A DNA stretch of 35,935 bases, taken from contig JAHCSE010000026.1 in assembly GCA_018609195.1 (NCBI GenBank), positions 1 to 35,935 on the forward strand, given 5' to 3'. Positions 22,800 to 31,121 of this stretch are shown piece by piece. A model generated the notes under the pieces. The model did no database searches. It was not told the DNA's origin and worked only from the letters and a program-made list of their open reading frames with translations. Position 1 is the stretch's first letter, and the number at the start of each line of letters is the position of its first letter. This stretch comes from Patescibacteria group bacterium (GTDB lineage: Bacteria > Patescibacteriota > Minisyncoccia > Minisyncoccales > RBG-13-36-15). A program made the position numbers and the translations under genes.

Positions 22800-24318
22800 C
22801 AAGTCGACAAAACGCTCTAAGAAAAAGAGCCGGAAGGCTTTCAAATACCGTCCACAAACAGCCGCAAAGATCAAAGAGCGAGCGGAACGAAGTCGTGGTG
22901 GATTTGACCGAATGTTGAAGGACAGTGTCCCCGAGTTCCGTCCTGCTGAACATGAGAACAGGATTCGGATTCTCCCACCGACGTGGGGGGATGAGGAATA
23001 CTATGGACTGGATGTCTTTGTACATTACGGCATCGGTCCCGACGAGCAGAGTTATCTTTGCCGTGAGAAGACGGTCGATAAAGATTGTCCTATCTGTGAT
23101 GAGGCAAAGGAAGCCCATCGAAAAGGTGAAGAAGAATATGTCAAGGAACTTGGAACTTCAAGTCGAGTCGCTGTCTATGTCATTGATCGTGACAAGGAGG
23201 ATGATGGTCCAAAGGTTTGGTTGATGCCGAGTGGAGTTGAGATCGATCTTGCTTTTCTTGTCTATGATAAACGTTCTGGTGAGGTCATGCAAATTGCTGA
23301 TCCTGAGGATGGGTATGATGTTGAATTTGAGCGTATAGGGACAGGACTCAAGACCAAATACAAGGGTCTCAAGATCGTACATCGTTCGACTCCGTTGTCT
23401 GAGGATGAAGAACTGGCTGAGGAGTGGATGGAGTTCGTTGTTGAGAATCCTATCCCGGATACACTCAAGTTCTATTCAGTCGGGTATCTTCAGAAGGTGT
23501 TTGGTGGAGAGATTGAACGTGAGGACGACGACGAAGCTGAAGATGAGGGTGGTGCTCCTGATGAAGACGAAATCATGGAGATGACCAAGAAAGAACTCCA
23601 GGCTGAGATTGATGAACACGATCTGGATATTGATCTCGACAACTTTAAGAAACTGAAGGATAAACGTTTCGCTGTTGCCGAAGCATTACATGGTGAGGAA
23701 GGTGATCCTGAGGAAGATGACGATGATAAAAGTTCTGAAGTTCCAGATGAGGATGAGATCAACGCTATGAAGAAGAAGGAACTTGAAGAAGTAATCAAAG
23801 AACATGAGCTTGACGTAGATCTCGATGATTATGAGAAGCTCAAGGAAAAACGTGCTGCTGTTGTTGAGGCAATCAGCGATAGTGGTGGTGGTGAAGAAGA
23901 AGAGGGTGAAGAAGAAGAAGAAGAAGTTGACTCCGACGAAAGTGGAGATGATGATGGACCTCCCACAGAAGATGAGATGGACGAGATGGACGAGGGTGAA
24001 CTTGAAGAAGTCATCAAGGACTACGGTCTGGATGTTGATGCATCACAGTTTGCTGATACTAAGAAGGGTCTGAAGTCTCTACGTTCTGCGGTCTGGGAAG
24101 AAATCTCTGACCAATATGATACCGAAGACAGTGGTGAAGAGGAGGAGGAAGATCCAGAAGGCGAAGATGAAGAAGAAGCTGAGGAAGACGAAGACGACGA
24201 AGACGACGATAACGGTGATGAGCAACCTGGACCGAGGAGTGTCAGGAAGGGTTTGAATAAGATCCGAAAAGGGAAACGTAAGTCTGACAAGAAGAAGTCT
24301 AAGAAGAAGAGGAAATAG
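22780..24318 (+). CDS. gp32-like single-stranded DNA-binding protein with SAP-like repeat tail
   Basis: A 512-residue product; GGAAGGAG precedes ATG 22780. The N-terminus is Lys-rich. The OB-fold core starts at ENRIRILPPTWG (59-70), and His82, Cys94, Cys103 and Cys106 (spacing X11, X8, X2) closely match the zinc site of T4 gp32. After residue 245 the tail holds three diverged repeats (about 260-305, 322-366, 396-444) starting P-D-E-D-E and K-K-E-L, with H-x-L-D-[IV]-D-[LA]. They resemble SAP/HeH motifs and are joined by acidic linkers. The end is basic (KSDKKKSKKKRK) instead of the usual acidic tip. Confidence 0.8.
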   Translation: MVTKKSSKSTKRSKKKSRKAFKYRPQTAAKIKERAERSRGGFDRMLKDSVPEFRPAEHENRIRILPPTWGDEEYYGLDVFVHYGIGPDEQSYLCREKTVDKDCPICDEAKEAHRKGEEEYVKELGTSSRVAVYVIDRDKEDDGPKVWLMPSGVEIDLAFLVYDKRSGEVMQIADPEDGYDVEFERIGTGLKTKYKGLKIVHRSTPLSEDEELAEEWMEFVVENPIPDTLKFYSVGYLQKVFGGEIEREDDDEAEDEGGAPDEDEIMEMTKKELQAEIDEHDLDIDLDNFKKLKDKRFAVAEALHGEEGDPEEDDDDKSSEVPDEDEINAMKKKELEEVIKEHELDVDLDDYEKLKEKRAAVVEAISDSGGGEEEEGEEEEEEVDSDESGDDDGPPTEDEMDEMDEGELEEVIKDYGLDVDASQFADTKKGLKSLRSAVWEEISDQYDTEDSGEEEEEDPEGEDEEEAEEDEDDEDDDNGDEQPGPRSVRKGLNKIRKGKRKSDKKKSKKKRK

Positions 24319-24327
24319 CGTTCAGGA

Positions 24328-25404
24328 ATGAGAAACAAGCGTATCAGGTTGAAAGGCAATGGTGTTGAAGAGGCACCGCCGAAACGGAAGCGAAAGAAGC
24401 GTCGGAAGAAAAAGGCGAAAGCGGAAGACGGTGGTGCCTACTTCGATGTCGAGCCGACTGTGGAGTTCATTTCTTCAGGTTGTCGGCTTCTGGACTGCGT
24501 TCTTGGGGGAGGTTATGCGGTCGGTCGTATTATCAATATCATCGGAGATAAATCGACGGGTAAAACGTTGTTGGCGATCGAGGCAGCGGCGAATTTTGCG
24601 AAAACGTACGAAGATGGTATCATCTGGTATAATGAAGTGGAAGCGACTTTTGATAAAGGGTATGCTGAAACGTTGGGTATGCCGGTTGAACGAGTTAAGT
24701 TCGTGGAAGAAGCGTTTACCGTGGAAGAATTTTTTAAGACGCTTCAGATCTCTGTCAAGGAAACATCTAAGAAAGGCGTTCCGGGCCTGTACATCCTGGA
24801 TTCACTCGACGCTCTGTCTGATGAAGCGGAGCAGAGACGTGATATGGACGAGGGTTCGTATGGGATGGAGAAAGCCAAAAAGCTCGGAGAACTCTTCCGA
24901 CGACTTGTTCGTAATCTTGGAAGAGCGAATGTCACCGTCATCATTATCTCCCAAGTGCGTGATAGGATCGGAAGGACATTTGGTAGGAAGACCCGTCGAT
25001 CAGGAGGACGAGCATTAGATTTCTATGCATCTCAGGTCTTCTACCTTTCTCAGCTCAAGGAAGAGCGGAAGACTATTCATAAGATCAGGCGGACGGTTGC
25101 TATTCGGGTAAAGGTAAAGTGTGACAAGAACAAGGTTGGCCTTCCTTTTCGAGAGTGTGAGTTCCCTCTAGTGTTTGGGTATGGTGTTGATGACGTAATG
25201 GCCAGCCTGGAGTGGTTGAAAAGTATTGGGAAGCTGACAAACAAGTGGGGTAGGACAAAAACAATCAAACGGTTGGCTCAGAAGATCGAGAACCTGCCAC
25301 CGAAGAAACGGGCTAGAACAATACGCCAGATATCGAAGTCGGTGACAAAGAACTGGAATGCTATCGAGACATCATTTATGCCTAAACGGAAGAAGTATGA
25401 ATAA
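24328..25404 (+). CDS. RecA/UvsX-like recombinase
   Basis: A 358-residue product. Walker A is GDKSTGKT (73-80), the catalytic glutamate strand is IIWYNEVEATFDKGYAETLG, Walker B is GLYILDSLDAL, the loop 2 region and VTVIIISQVRDRIGRTFG follow, and RRSGGRALDFYASQV matches RecA-family folds. Residues 18-32 are an unusual highly basic extension (KRKRKKRRKKKAKA). It should form filaments on SSB-coated DNA for strand exchange and recombination-dependent replication with the SbcCD pair downstream. Confidence 0.85.
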   Translation: MRNKRIRLKGNGVEEAPPKRKRKKRRKKKAKAEDGGAYFDVEPTVEFISSGCRLLDCVLGGGYAVGRIINIIGDKSTGKTLLAIEAAANFAKTYEDGIIWYNEVEATFDKGYAETLGMPVERVKFVEEAFTVEEFFKTLQISVKETSKKGVPGLYILDSLDALSDEAEQRRDMDEGSYGMEKAKKLGELFRRLVRNLGRANVTVIIISQVRDRIGRTFGRKTRRSGGRALDFYASQVFYLSQLKEERKTIHKIRRTVAIRVKVKCDKNKVGLPFRECEFPLVFGYGVDDVMASLEWLKSIGKLTNKWGRTKTIKRLAQKIENLPPKKRARTIRQISKSVTKNWNAIETSFMPKRKKYE

Positions 25405-25440
25405 GGAGACATCTTAGCAACGTCCGTCCAGGAGACAACA

Positions 25441-25617
25441 ATGGTGCTAATTGATTGCCCACATTGCAAAGGGACCGGAGATTTTATGGACGGTTCAAAG
25501 CTCTACCCGGCTTGCAAGGGCACCGGACTAATTGATGATAACCCGCCATCGTTGTTTGAGCGGGTGACTGGATCCGGGCGGGTGACCATGCCCCCGAAGA
25601 CGGCAAAGGAGAAGTGA
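25441..25617 (+). CDS. DnaJ-type zinc-finger-like small protein (58 aa)
   Basis: Starts after CCAGGAGACAACA. CPHCKGTGDF (6-15) and YPACKGTGLI repeat the CxxCxGxG motif of DnaJ zinc fingers. In the second repeat the first cysteine is Tyr, so only three ligands remain and zinc binding may need a partner. The second half is Pro/Gly-rich. Its stop overlaps the next start (TGATG). Function unknown. Confidence 0.6.
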   Translation: MVLIDCPHCKGTGDFMDGSKLYPACKGTGLIDDNPPSLFERVTGSGRVTMPPKTAKEK

Positions 25618-25895
25618 TGCCCTTTTACATTATTCAAGACAGCGATTGGGATTGGGACAATGACGAAGGTGGGACGGCACCGCCAATCATCGTTGAAGCA
25701 GATACGCCCGAATTGGCGTTGACCCTTGGTGCCGTCATCAGTTTCGGAAGGGACAAGTGGGACGGTGCGTGTCTCATGGTGGCTGAGATTAAAGCTTCCG
25801 GATTTCAGGGGTTCGAGCGGGGAGCCGATGGCCAAATGGTTAGTGATAAATACACGTCGTTTTCGTCCGATCAGGAAGCAAAAGATGATGTATGA
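25617..25895 (+). CDS. hypothetical acidic protein (92 aa)
   Basis: Begins in the TGATG overlap. The product MPFYIIQDSDWDWDND... is acidic with alternating strand-like segments (PPIIVEADTPELALTLGAV) and no cysteine motif. It overlaps the next small gene by eight bases. Not recognised. Confidence 0.55.
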   Translation: MPFYIIQDSDWDWDNDEGGTAPPIIVEADTPELALTLGAVISFGRDKWDGACLMVAEIKASGFQGFERGADGQMVSDKYTSFSSDQEAKDDV

Positions 25896-26082
25896 AACGA
25901 AACGGCATGGAGAAACGGGCCATTTTCTACCTGACAACTGTCTTGACCCTCATTGTGACGGTCGTTTGGTGACGGATGAAAATAGAGGGGGAGAGCCCGT
26001 TTGGCGCTGTGACGGTTTAACATTCGTAGATATGGGTGGACCACTAATCCCTTGCCAACGCGAATATCCGAGGTCCATCTAG
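25888..26082 (+). CDS. small zinc-ribbon protein (64 aa)
   Basis: ATG 25888 has AGGAAG upstream. The product shows DNCLDPHCDGRL, WRCDGLTFVD and IPCQREYP, four cysteines in a zinc-ribbon arrangement. I believe similar short WRCDGLT proteins occur in other phages; none has a function I know. The frame remains open far upstream but that part overlaps another gene. Confidence 0.55.
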   Translation: MYETKRHGETGHFLPDNCLDPHCDGRLVTDENRGGEPVWRCDGLTFVDMGGPLIPCQREYPRSI

Positions 26083-26733
26083 ATGGCAAAGAAGAAACGG
26101 ACTCCACAACAAGTTGGTCGTCATTCTTCAAAGAAGGGAGGGGGTTACGAACGTCTAATGTCAAAGCGACTTTCTTTGTGGATCTCGAACGGTGAACGGG
26201 ATGATTTGCTTTGGCGGTCCGCTATGTCTGGTGGTCGTGCTACTCTCAAGGCAAAGAAGGGAGGTGGATCTAAATCTCAGTCAGGGGATCTTTCGGCAAT
26301 TGATCCTCTCGGATGCAAGTTTCTTGATCTCTTTGTTGTCAGCCTTCGTCATCGTAAAGACTTCAAGTTCCATCGGTTGGTCACTCAGAATAAAGGATTG
26401 TTTGTAGAGTCTTGGCAAGATGTTTGTAATGAAGCTCATCGTGAAGGCAAACATCCAATGCTGATCGTCCGGCAAAATCGGTGTCCTGACGTTATTGCCG
26501 TCGATAACGATGGGATAGATACTATTGAAGAAGGATTGAAAGGGGTCGGGATCGTTCATGAAGAACATGGTGATGTGCTACTTTCGGACTTCTTTGGTAG
26601 GTGGTATCTTGCACGGATTTCGTTGTCAGATTCAGATATGTTCATTTATGGTCTTGAAGGGTTTCTTTCAATGGTTCCAATGGCTGGTATGTGGCCACAG
26701 GAAAAGAAGAAGCAAAAACGAGAAAGGATGTGA
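26083..26733 (+). CDS. putative PD-(D/E)XK nuclease-like protein with altered active site
   Basis: A 216-residue product starting right after the previous stop. KGGGYERLMSKRLSLW (18-33), LWRSAMSGGR and SGDLSAIDPLG (67-77) match the layout of phage Holliday-junction or RecB-like nucleases with E...G-D. The strand that normally reads VECK is here FVVSLRHRK (84-92), so the Glu and Lys of E-x-K are replaced by Ser and Arg. It may be a structural relative without nuclease activity. Position before SbcDC supports a recombination role. Confidence 0.45.
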   Translation: MAKKKRTPQQVGRHSSKKGGGYERLMSKRLSLWISNGERDDLLWRSAMSGGRATLKAKKGGGSKSQSGDLSAIDPLGCKFLDLFVVSLRHRKDFKFHRLVTQNKGLFVESWQDVCNEAHREGKHPMLIVRQNRCPDVIAVDNDGIDTIEEGLKGVGIVHEEHGDVLLSDFFGRWYLARISLSDSDMFIYGLEGFLSMVPMAGMWPQEKKKQKRERM

Positions 26734-26736
26734 TCA

Positions 26737-27774
26737 TTGTTATTTCTCTATACCACCGATCTACATCTCCGCGCCGTTCCAGAAGATGAGTATAAGTTCA
26801 AGCTCTTTCCATGGTTGAGGAAAGTCGGAAAGAAGTATAGGATTGATGCGTATTTTATTCTTGGGGACTTGACGGATCGGAAGGATAAACATCCGTCGGT
26901 GTTGGTTAACCGTATTGTGGATGAACTCCAGAGGCTTGCTAAAGTAGCTCCGGTGTACATTCTCCGGGGGAACCACGACTGTATAGATCCAAACGATCCG
27001 TTCTTTCGGTTTATCTCTGGTCTTAAAGATGTGTTTTTCATCACTTCACTGATTCAGACCAGTGAGGTTGGAACTATCCCATCGTGGTTCAAGCCACCAA
27101 GCAAGCACAATTATATTTTCGTTCCTCATGATCGAGAGGGTGATGTAGATTGGGAAGACTTGGATTTTGAAAACGCTGATTTTGTCTTGCTCCATCAGAC
27201 GATAAATGGAGTGCTTGCTTCCAACGGTCGGAGGTTGGACGGTCTGTCAACAAAGCTCTTTCGTCGAGCGAAGGGTTTGGTCCTCTCAGGAGATATACAT
27301 GTTCCCCAGAAAGTTGGAAAGGTGATCTATATAGGTTCTCCCTATCATATTCACTTTGGTGATCGGTTCGAGCCACGTGTGTTGTTGGTTACAGGGAAGG
27401 GCAGATTGAAGGTTCTGCGTTTTCCAGCGCCACGGAAGCACGTTCTGAAAATTCGTTCCCCAAAATCACTCCTTTCCTTGGATGGGGTTCATGAAGGGGA
27501 TAGTATCCGAGTGACATTACGGATTCCAAGATCTTCGTTTGTAGATTGGCAAGTTCTTAAGAAACAGGTGGTCCGAAACTGTAAGAAGATTGGGGTGGAT
27601 CTTCGTGGTGTAGAAGTAGAGGAACACAAACGAGTGCGTTTGGATGATGACGATCTAGAAGTTGAGATCAGGGAAGAAAAGCCAGTTGTCACTTTCAAAC
27701 GGTTCTGTAAAAGTCAAAAGGTTCCTACGGATGAAAAGACCATCGGTTTAGAGTTGTTAGACCATGGAACTTGA
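26737..27774 (+). CDS. SbcD/Mre11-like exonuclease subunit (T4 gp47-like)
   Basis: A 345-residue product from TTG 26737, eight bases after AGGA. All phosphoesterase motifs are present: TTDLHLR, FILGDLTDRKD, LRGNHDCID, VLLHQTINGVL and LVLSGDIHVPQ, followed by IYIGSPYHIHFGD. A two-metal Mre11-type nuclease would process DNA ends with the SbcC-like ATPase, whose gene it overlaps by 11 bases. Confidence 0.85.
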   Translation: MLFLYTTDLHLRAVPEDEYKFKLFPWLRKVGKKYRIDAYFILGDLTDRKDKHPSVLVNRIVDELQRLAKVAPVYILRGNHDCIDPNDPFFRFISGLKDVFFITSLIQTSEVGTIPSWFKPPSKHNYIFVPHDREGDVDWEDLDFENADFVLLHQTINGVLASNGRRLDGLSTKLFRRAKGLVLSGDIHVPQKVGKVIYIGSPYHIHFGDRFEPRVLLVTGKGRLKVLRFPAPRKHVLKIRSPKSLLSLDGVHEGDSIRVTLRIPRSSFVDWQVLKKQVVRNCKKIGVDLRGVEVEEHKRVRLDDDDLEVEIREEKPVVTFKRFCKSQKVPTDEKTIGLELLDHGT

Positions 27775-29617
27775 GAGTCTTGAGATCGAGAATTTTCGTT
27801 CTTTCCGTGGTGTCCATGAGATGGAATTTGCCGATCGCCTTCCTGGACTATATTTCTTGACGGGTGATAATAGAACCGAGCCAACGTTGGGAGCTAACGG
27901 AACCGGAAAGACCACTTTATGGGAAGCGGTCTTCTGGTGTTTGTATGGAAAAACGAGCCGAAACCTGAAGGGAAAGGCCGTTAGGACGTGGGGCGCTGAT
28001 GGACCATGTAGGACGGTCCTCCGGTTTAAGGTAGGACCGGTCCACTATGTTCTAGAAAGGAGCTGGCGACCTAACAGGCTTCTTCTAGCCATGGATGGAG
28101 CGGATTTTAAGGTAGTAGAACAGGAAACGATCGCCAAAATACTTAAATTAACGCCAGAGATGTTCCAGCATTCTATGATGATCGGTCAATTTTCTACTAT
28201 GTTCTTTGAACTCCCTCCGGCAAGCAAGTCTGCGATATTCTCAGAGCTTATGGATTTGAACGTTTGGATCGAAAGCAGTAAAAAGTCGTCACGAGTTGTT
28301 ACTGAACTTGAAGACGAACTTTACGAAATCGAGATAGAGAAGGCGAACGTGACAGGTCAGCGAGAACAATTGAAGAACCAGATTCATGAAGAGAAGATTG
28401 AAATCGCTGATTTCAAGGCTGAGAAGAAAAAGAGGTTGAAGAAGCTCCGGTCTTCAATCGAGACGGAGCAAGCCAAACAGATAGATGTAGAGAAGGATCT
28501 TGTCAAGGAAAAGACAAGAGAGAAAGCGGCAAGAAAAAAGCTCGGTGAATGCGAAAGGATCGATACAAAGATTGCAAAGGGTATTGATCGTAATCGTGAT
28601 AAATTTGAAGGGGTGCAGACAGCCTTGGCGACGGTTGGGGAACGGAAGAGAAGTTTAGAAGAAGAGTTGGAAAGGTTCACGGGAGTAACAGATATCTGTC
28701 CCTATTGTCTACAGAAAGTTTCACCGACCCACCTCAAGAAAGAGCGAAAGCGTGTGACCACTGAGCTTAAAGAGATCTTGTTAGAAGCAGATGAATTATT
28801 GACAGAATTGGAGGAGTCCAGAAATCGTCTTGACACTGCTATTTTGAAGGAACAGGAAAACAACGAGAGGAAGCAAGATTTAAACGAAGACCTGAATGAG
28901 ATTAATGACTACATTCAGAATTTGAAAAATATGGAAGATGGGTGTGGTGAAGAAATAGAGTCGTTGAGATATGAGATTGCCGAATTGAAGAAAGACACTC
29001 ATCAGGAGATCTCTCTTTCGAAGAAGCGAGAACAACTTCGAGAACTGACAGTCAGGAAGAAGGAACTCCAGTCAAAATGTGATTCTATCGGTCAAAAGAT
29101 CGTGGCAACCAAGTTCTGGGTGAAAGGATTCAAGGATATCCGGTTGATGCTCATGTCGGAGGCAATAAAGACGTTCGAGATAGAAGTCAACAATAATTTG
29201 ATGCAATTAGGATTGGAAGACTGGATTGTGACATTTGATATTGAGCGGGAAACTCAGTCTGGCGGTGTATCTCGTGGGTTCCAGATGTTCGTCCATTCTC
29301 CTGAGAGTGAAGACCCTGTCCCATGGGAATCTGTGTCAGGTGGGGAAACGGCACGATTGCGATTGGCCGGTACGATGGGATTGTCTAACCTCATCCTTGG
29401 TCGTATGGGTATAGTATCAAATATCGAGATCTGGGATGAGCCGAGCCAGTTTTTATCAGAAGAAGGAATTGAGGATCTTCTGAATGTATTGTACCATCGG
29501 GCAAGATCCCTTGGAAAACAGATATGGTTGGTCGATCACCGTTCTTTGGATTATGGTAATTTTGAAGAAACACTTATTGTAAAGAAGACGAAAAAGAGAG
29601 GATCGTTTATACAGTGA
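27764..29617 (+). CDS. SbcC/Rad50-like ATPase (T4 gp46-like)
   Basis: A 617-residue SMC-like protein. Walker A is GANGTGKTT (43-51), a long coiled coil runs from about residue 175, CPYC (312-315) is the zinc hook, the ABC signature is SVSGGETARLRLAG, and Walker B is IEIWDEPSQFLSEEG. The final D-loop histidine region is WLVDHRSLDYG. It forms the Mre11-Rad50-type complex with the preceding gene for end resection and recombination. Confidence 0.9.
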   Translation: MELESLEIENFRSFRGVHEMEFADRLPGLYFLTGDNRTEPTLGANGTGKTTLWEAVFWCLYGKTSRNLKGKAVRTWGADGPCRTVLRFKVGPVHYVLERSWRPNRLLLAMDGADFKVVEQETIAKILKLTPEMFQHSMMIGQFSTMFFELPPASKSAIFSELMDLNVWIESSKKSSRVVTELEDELYEIEIEKANVTGQREQLKNQIHEEKIEIADFKAEKKKRLKKLRSSIETEQAKQIDVEKDLVKEKTREKAARKKLGECERIDTKIAKGIDRNRDKFEGVQTALATVGERKRSLEEELERFTGVTDICPYCLQKVSPTHLKKERKRVTTELKEILLEADELLTELEESRNRLDTAILKEQENNERKQDLNEDLNEINDYIQNLKNMEDGCGEEIESLRYEIAELKKDTHQEISLSKKREQLRELTVRKKELQSKCDSIGQKIVATKFWVKGFKDIRLMLMSEAIKTFEIEVNNNLMQLGLEDWIVTFDIERETQSGGVSRGFQMFVHSPESEDPVPWESVSGGETARLRLAGTMGLSNLILGRMGIVSNIEIWDEPSQFLSEEGIEDLLNVLYHRARSLGKQIWLVDHRSLDYGNFEETLIVKKTKKRGSFIQ

Positions 29618-29844
29618 AGTCCCCAGTAGAAGTCTTGCCAATAAAGAAAGGTGGATGTCCAAATTGTCATCACGGATTGAATTCTGAAGGTGTGTGTCCA
29701 TGGTGTGGTTGGCCCGATCCTAAAGCAGCAAGAAAGCGGACGAAAGCCATATTAAAGGCATTAGATGCAGTTCCAGAAGGTCATCGTGTTCTTGAGGTTC
29801 AAAGGATAACTGTATCGGTGCCAAAGAAAGAGGAAGAGAAATGA
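29614..29844 (+). CDS. small zinc-ribbon protein (76 aa)
   Basis: GTG 29614 overlaps the SbcC-like stop (GTGA). GCPNCHHGLNSEGVCPWCGWPD (partly quoted: CPNC at 15-18 and CPWC at 28-31) is a clear treble C-x2-C pair zinc ribbon. A charged helix and an IT-V-strand follow. It ends by overlapping the next ORF (ATGA). Function unknown. Confidence 0.65.
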   Translation: MKSPVEVLPIKKGGCPNCHHGLNSEGVCPWCGWPDPKAARKRTKAILKALDAVPEGHRVLEVQRITVSVPKKEEEK

Positions 29845-30050
29845 TCGTTATCGAGACGACATATTTGGTTGTTGTGTTAGTATCAATATTTGTAAGCTTC
29901 TCTGTAGTCGTTGTCATCATAATGCTTGTTGGTGACTATCATACTTTGAAACGAGCTGATGCACTTGCGATTGCGGCAGCAAGATTTATCATGGAGTTTG
30001 AGGAGCAATCTTCGAGATTGACGGTTCGTGATGGTACCTCAGCACTGTGA
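29841..30050 (+). CDS. small membrane protein (69 aa)
   Basis: Starts in an ATGA overlap. One strong transmembrane helix covers about residues 7-31 (TYLVVVLVSIFVSFSVVVVI), followed by a soluble helical tail (RADALAIAAARFIMEFEEQS). Function unknown. Confidence 0.6.
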   Translation: MIVIETTYLVVVLVSIFVSFSVVVVIIMLVGDYHTLKRADALAIAAARFIMEFEEQSSRLTVRDGTSAL

Positions 30051-30140
30051 GAATTAAATATTGTGTACGAACTCACAAAAAGATACCTGACGATAAGAGG
30101 TATACGGAAGTGAGACGATTGTAAATAGGGAGTGAAATCT

Positions 30141-30494
30141 ATGTTCTCAGTAATTTTTATCAACAACAAGACAGGAGTTCCATTGGAGCTTTTGTTTGAC
30201 GATCTAAAACCTGCCGAAGCGGTTGCTCTTCTGTTCGAGAACCAGGTAAGAATAGCACCGTCGAATCCAATCAGAGTGAAAAGCAAATATGTTGAAACGG
30301 TGTTGATCCCAGGGATGTATTGTTCGGTATCAATTTCCGATCTGGATGAGACGGAGAAAATGATGGTTCTTATTGGATATCGAAACCATTGCATTCAGCA
30401 AGAGATCAATAAGAAAGCTCAAATGACAAGTTTGGCTTCTGCAGGTGGTATAATGGGGCAACCTCCAGTTCCTGGGGGTTCACGACGGCAGTAA
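30141..30494 (+). CDS. hypothetical protein (117 aa)
   Basis: ATG 30141 follows GGGAG at eight bases. The product begins MFSVIFINNKTGVPLELLFD and alternates strands and helices. It ends in a Gly/Pro-rich tail (GGIMGQPPVPGG). An intrinsic terminator follows directly, so it closes the transcription unit that includes the recombination genes. Not recognised. Confidence 0.6.
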   Translation: MFSVIFINNKTGVPLELLFDDLKPAEAVALLFENQVRIAPSNPIRVKSKYVETVLIPGMYCSVSISDLDETEKMMVLIGYRNHCIQQEINKKAQMTSLASAGGIMGQPPVPGGSRRQ

Positions 30495-30506
30495 TGGATA
30501 AATGAG

Positions 30507-30535
30507 ACCCCTCCAAGACCGACTGAGGGGTTTTG
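30507..30535 (+). terminator. rho-independent terminator
   Basis: ACCCCTC (30507-30513) pairs with GAGGGGT (30525-30531) across an 11-base loop, followed by TTT (TTTT counting the last stem base) and G. The T-tract is short, so termination may be partial. The 24-base inverted repeat begins at 30530, overlapping the right arm. Confidence 0.6.
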
Positions 30536-30553
30536 AGACGAGGGTATAGGGTT
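30530..30553 (+). repeat. 24-base perfect inverted copy of 17269-17292
   Basis: This stretch is the exact reverse complement of 17269-17292, more than 13 kb away. Similarity continues more weakly on both sides (for example CTTGGAGGGG on the minus strand against CTTGTAGGGG). It lies in a 121-base gene-free gap right after a terminator stem. Both loci are on the transcribed strand, so their RNAs would be complementary. Confidence 0.75.
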
Positions 30554-30615
30554 TTAGTAGGTGTAAGCTAGTCCTCCTGTGTGGGCTTGTGAGTAAAAGA
30601 GGAAGGAGATTGATA

Positions 30616-31110
30616 ATGCTAAAGACGAAACAGAGGAGAAGTGATATTATGAATACACAAGAAGGGGCATTTTGCTGTACGATGGGATTGTATTGTATGG
30701 TGGCTATCTTATCCGTTCTCTATGGGAGTGCTTATGCTAAGGAAATTATCTCTGGACCGATAACCGCAGAAGTGGTAAAAGTCTATGATGGAGACACAAT
30801 ATATGTCTTGGCTAAACCATGGCCTGGAATTCTCATCAAGACAAAGGTCCGGCTGCGTGGGATTGATACACCGGAGATAAGGACAAAATGCAAATCGGAA
30901 AAAGACGCGGCCAAATTGGCTAAGAAAGCGTTGGATAAGTTGATTGGCGGGGAACGGATTGTTCATCTACATAATGTTCAGTTGGGAAAATATGCGGGAA
31001 GGGTGATCGCAGACGTGAACGTGTCCCTTGGTGATGCAGCGACAATCCTGATAAATGCGGGATATGGCCGGCCATATGACGGAGGAAAGAGGAAAAGTTG
31101 GTGTCCATGA
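30616..31110 (+). CDS. exported staphylococcal-nuclease-like endonuclease (SNase)
   Basis: A 164-residue product from ATG 30616 (GGAAGGAG seven bases upstream). Residues about 18-41 form a hydrophobic signal or anchor ending LYGSAYAKE, so export to the periplasm is likely. The SNase core has VVKVYDGDTIYV (54-65), VRLRGIDTPE (78-87) and GKYAGRVIADV (124-134), keeping the catalytic Arg, Asp and Glu. It could degrade host, competitor or incoming phage DNA outside the cytoplasm. Confidence 0.75.
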   Translation: MLKTKQRRSDIMNTQEGAFCCTMGLYCMVAILSVLYGSAYAKEIISGPITAEVVKVYDGDTIYVLAKPWPGILIKTKVRLRGIDTPEIRTKCKSEKDAAKLAKKALDKLIGGERIVHLHNVQLGKYAGRVIADVNVSLGDAATILINAGYGRPYDGGKRKSWCP

Positions 31111-31121
31111 GGTATTGAGTG

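Noticed and set aside
23880-24215. Repetitive GAA/GAG stretches that look like a simple-sequence repeat or CRISPR-like region
   Set aside because: They encode acidic linkers in frame, with no regular repeat-spacer structure.
25726-25887. Upstream extension of the zinc-ribbon gene at 25888
   Set aside because: It would overlap the 92-aa gene entirely and adds residues without any conserved pattern. A start with a ribosome site exists at 25888.
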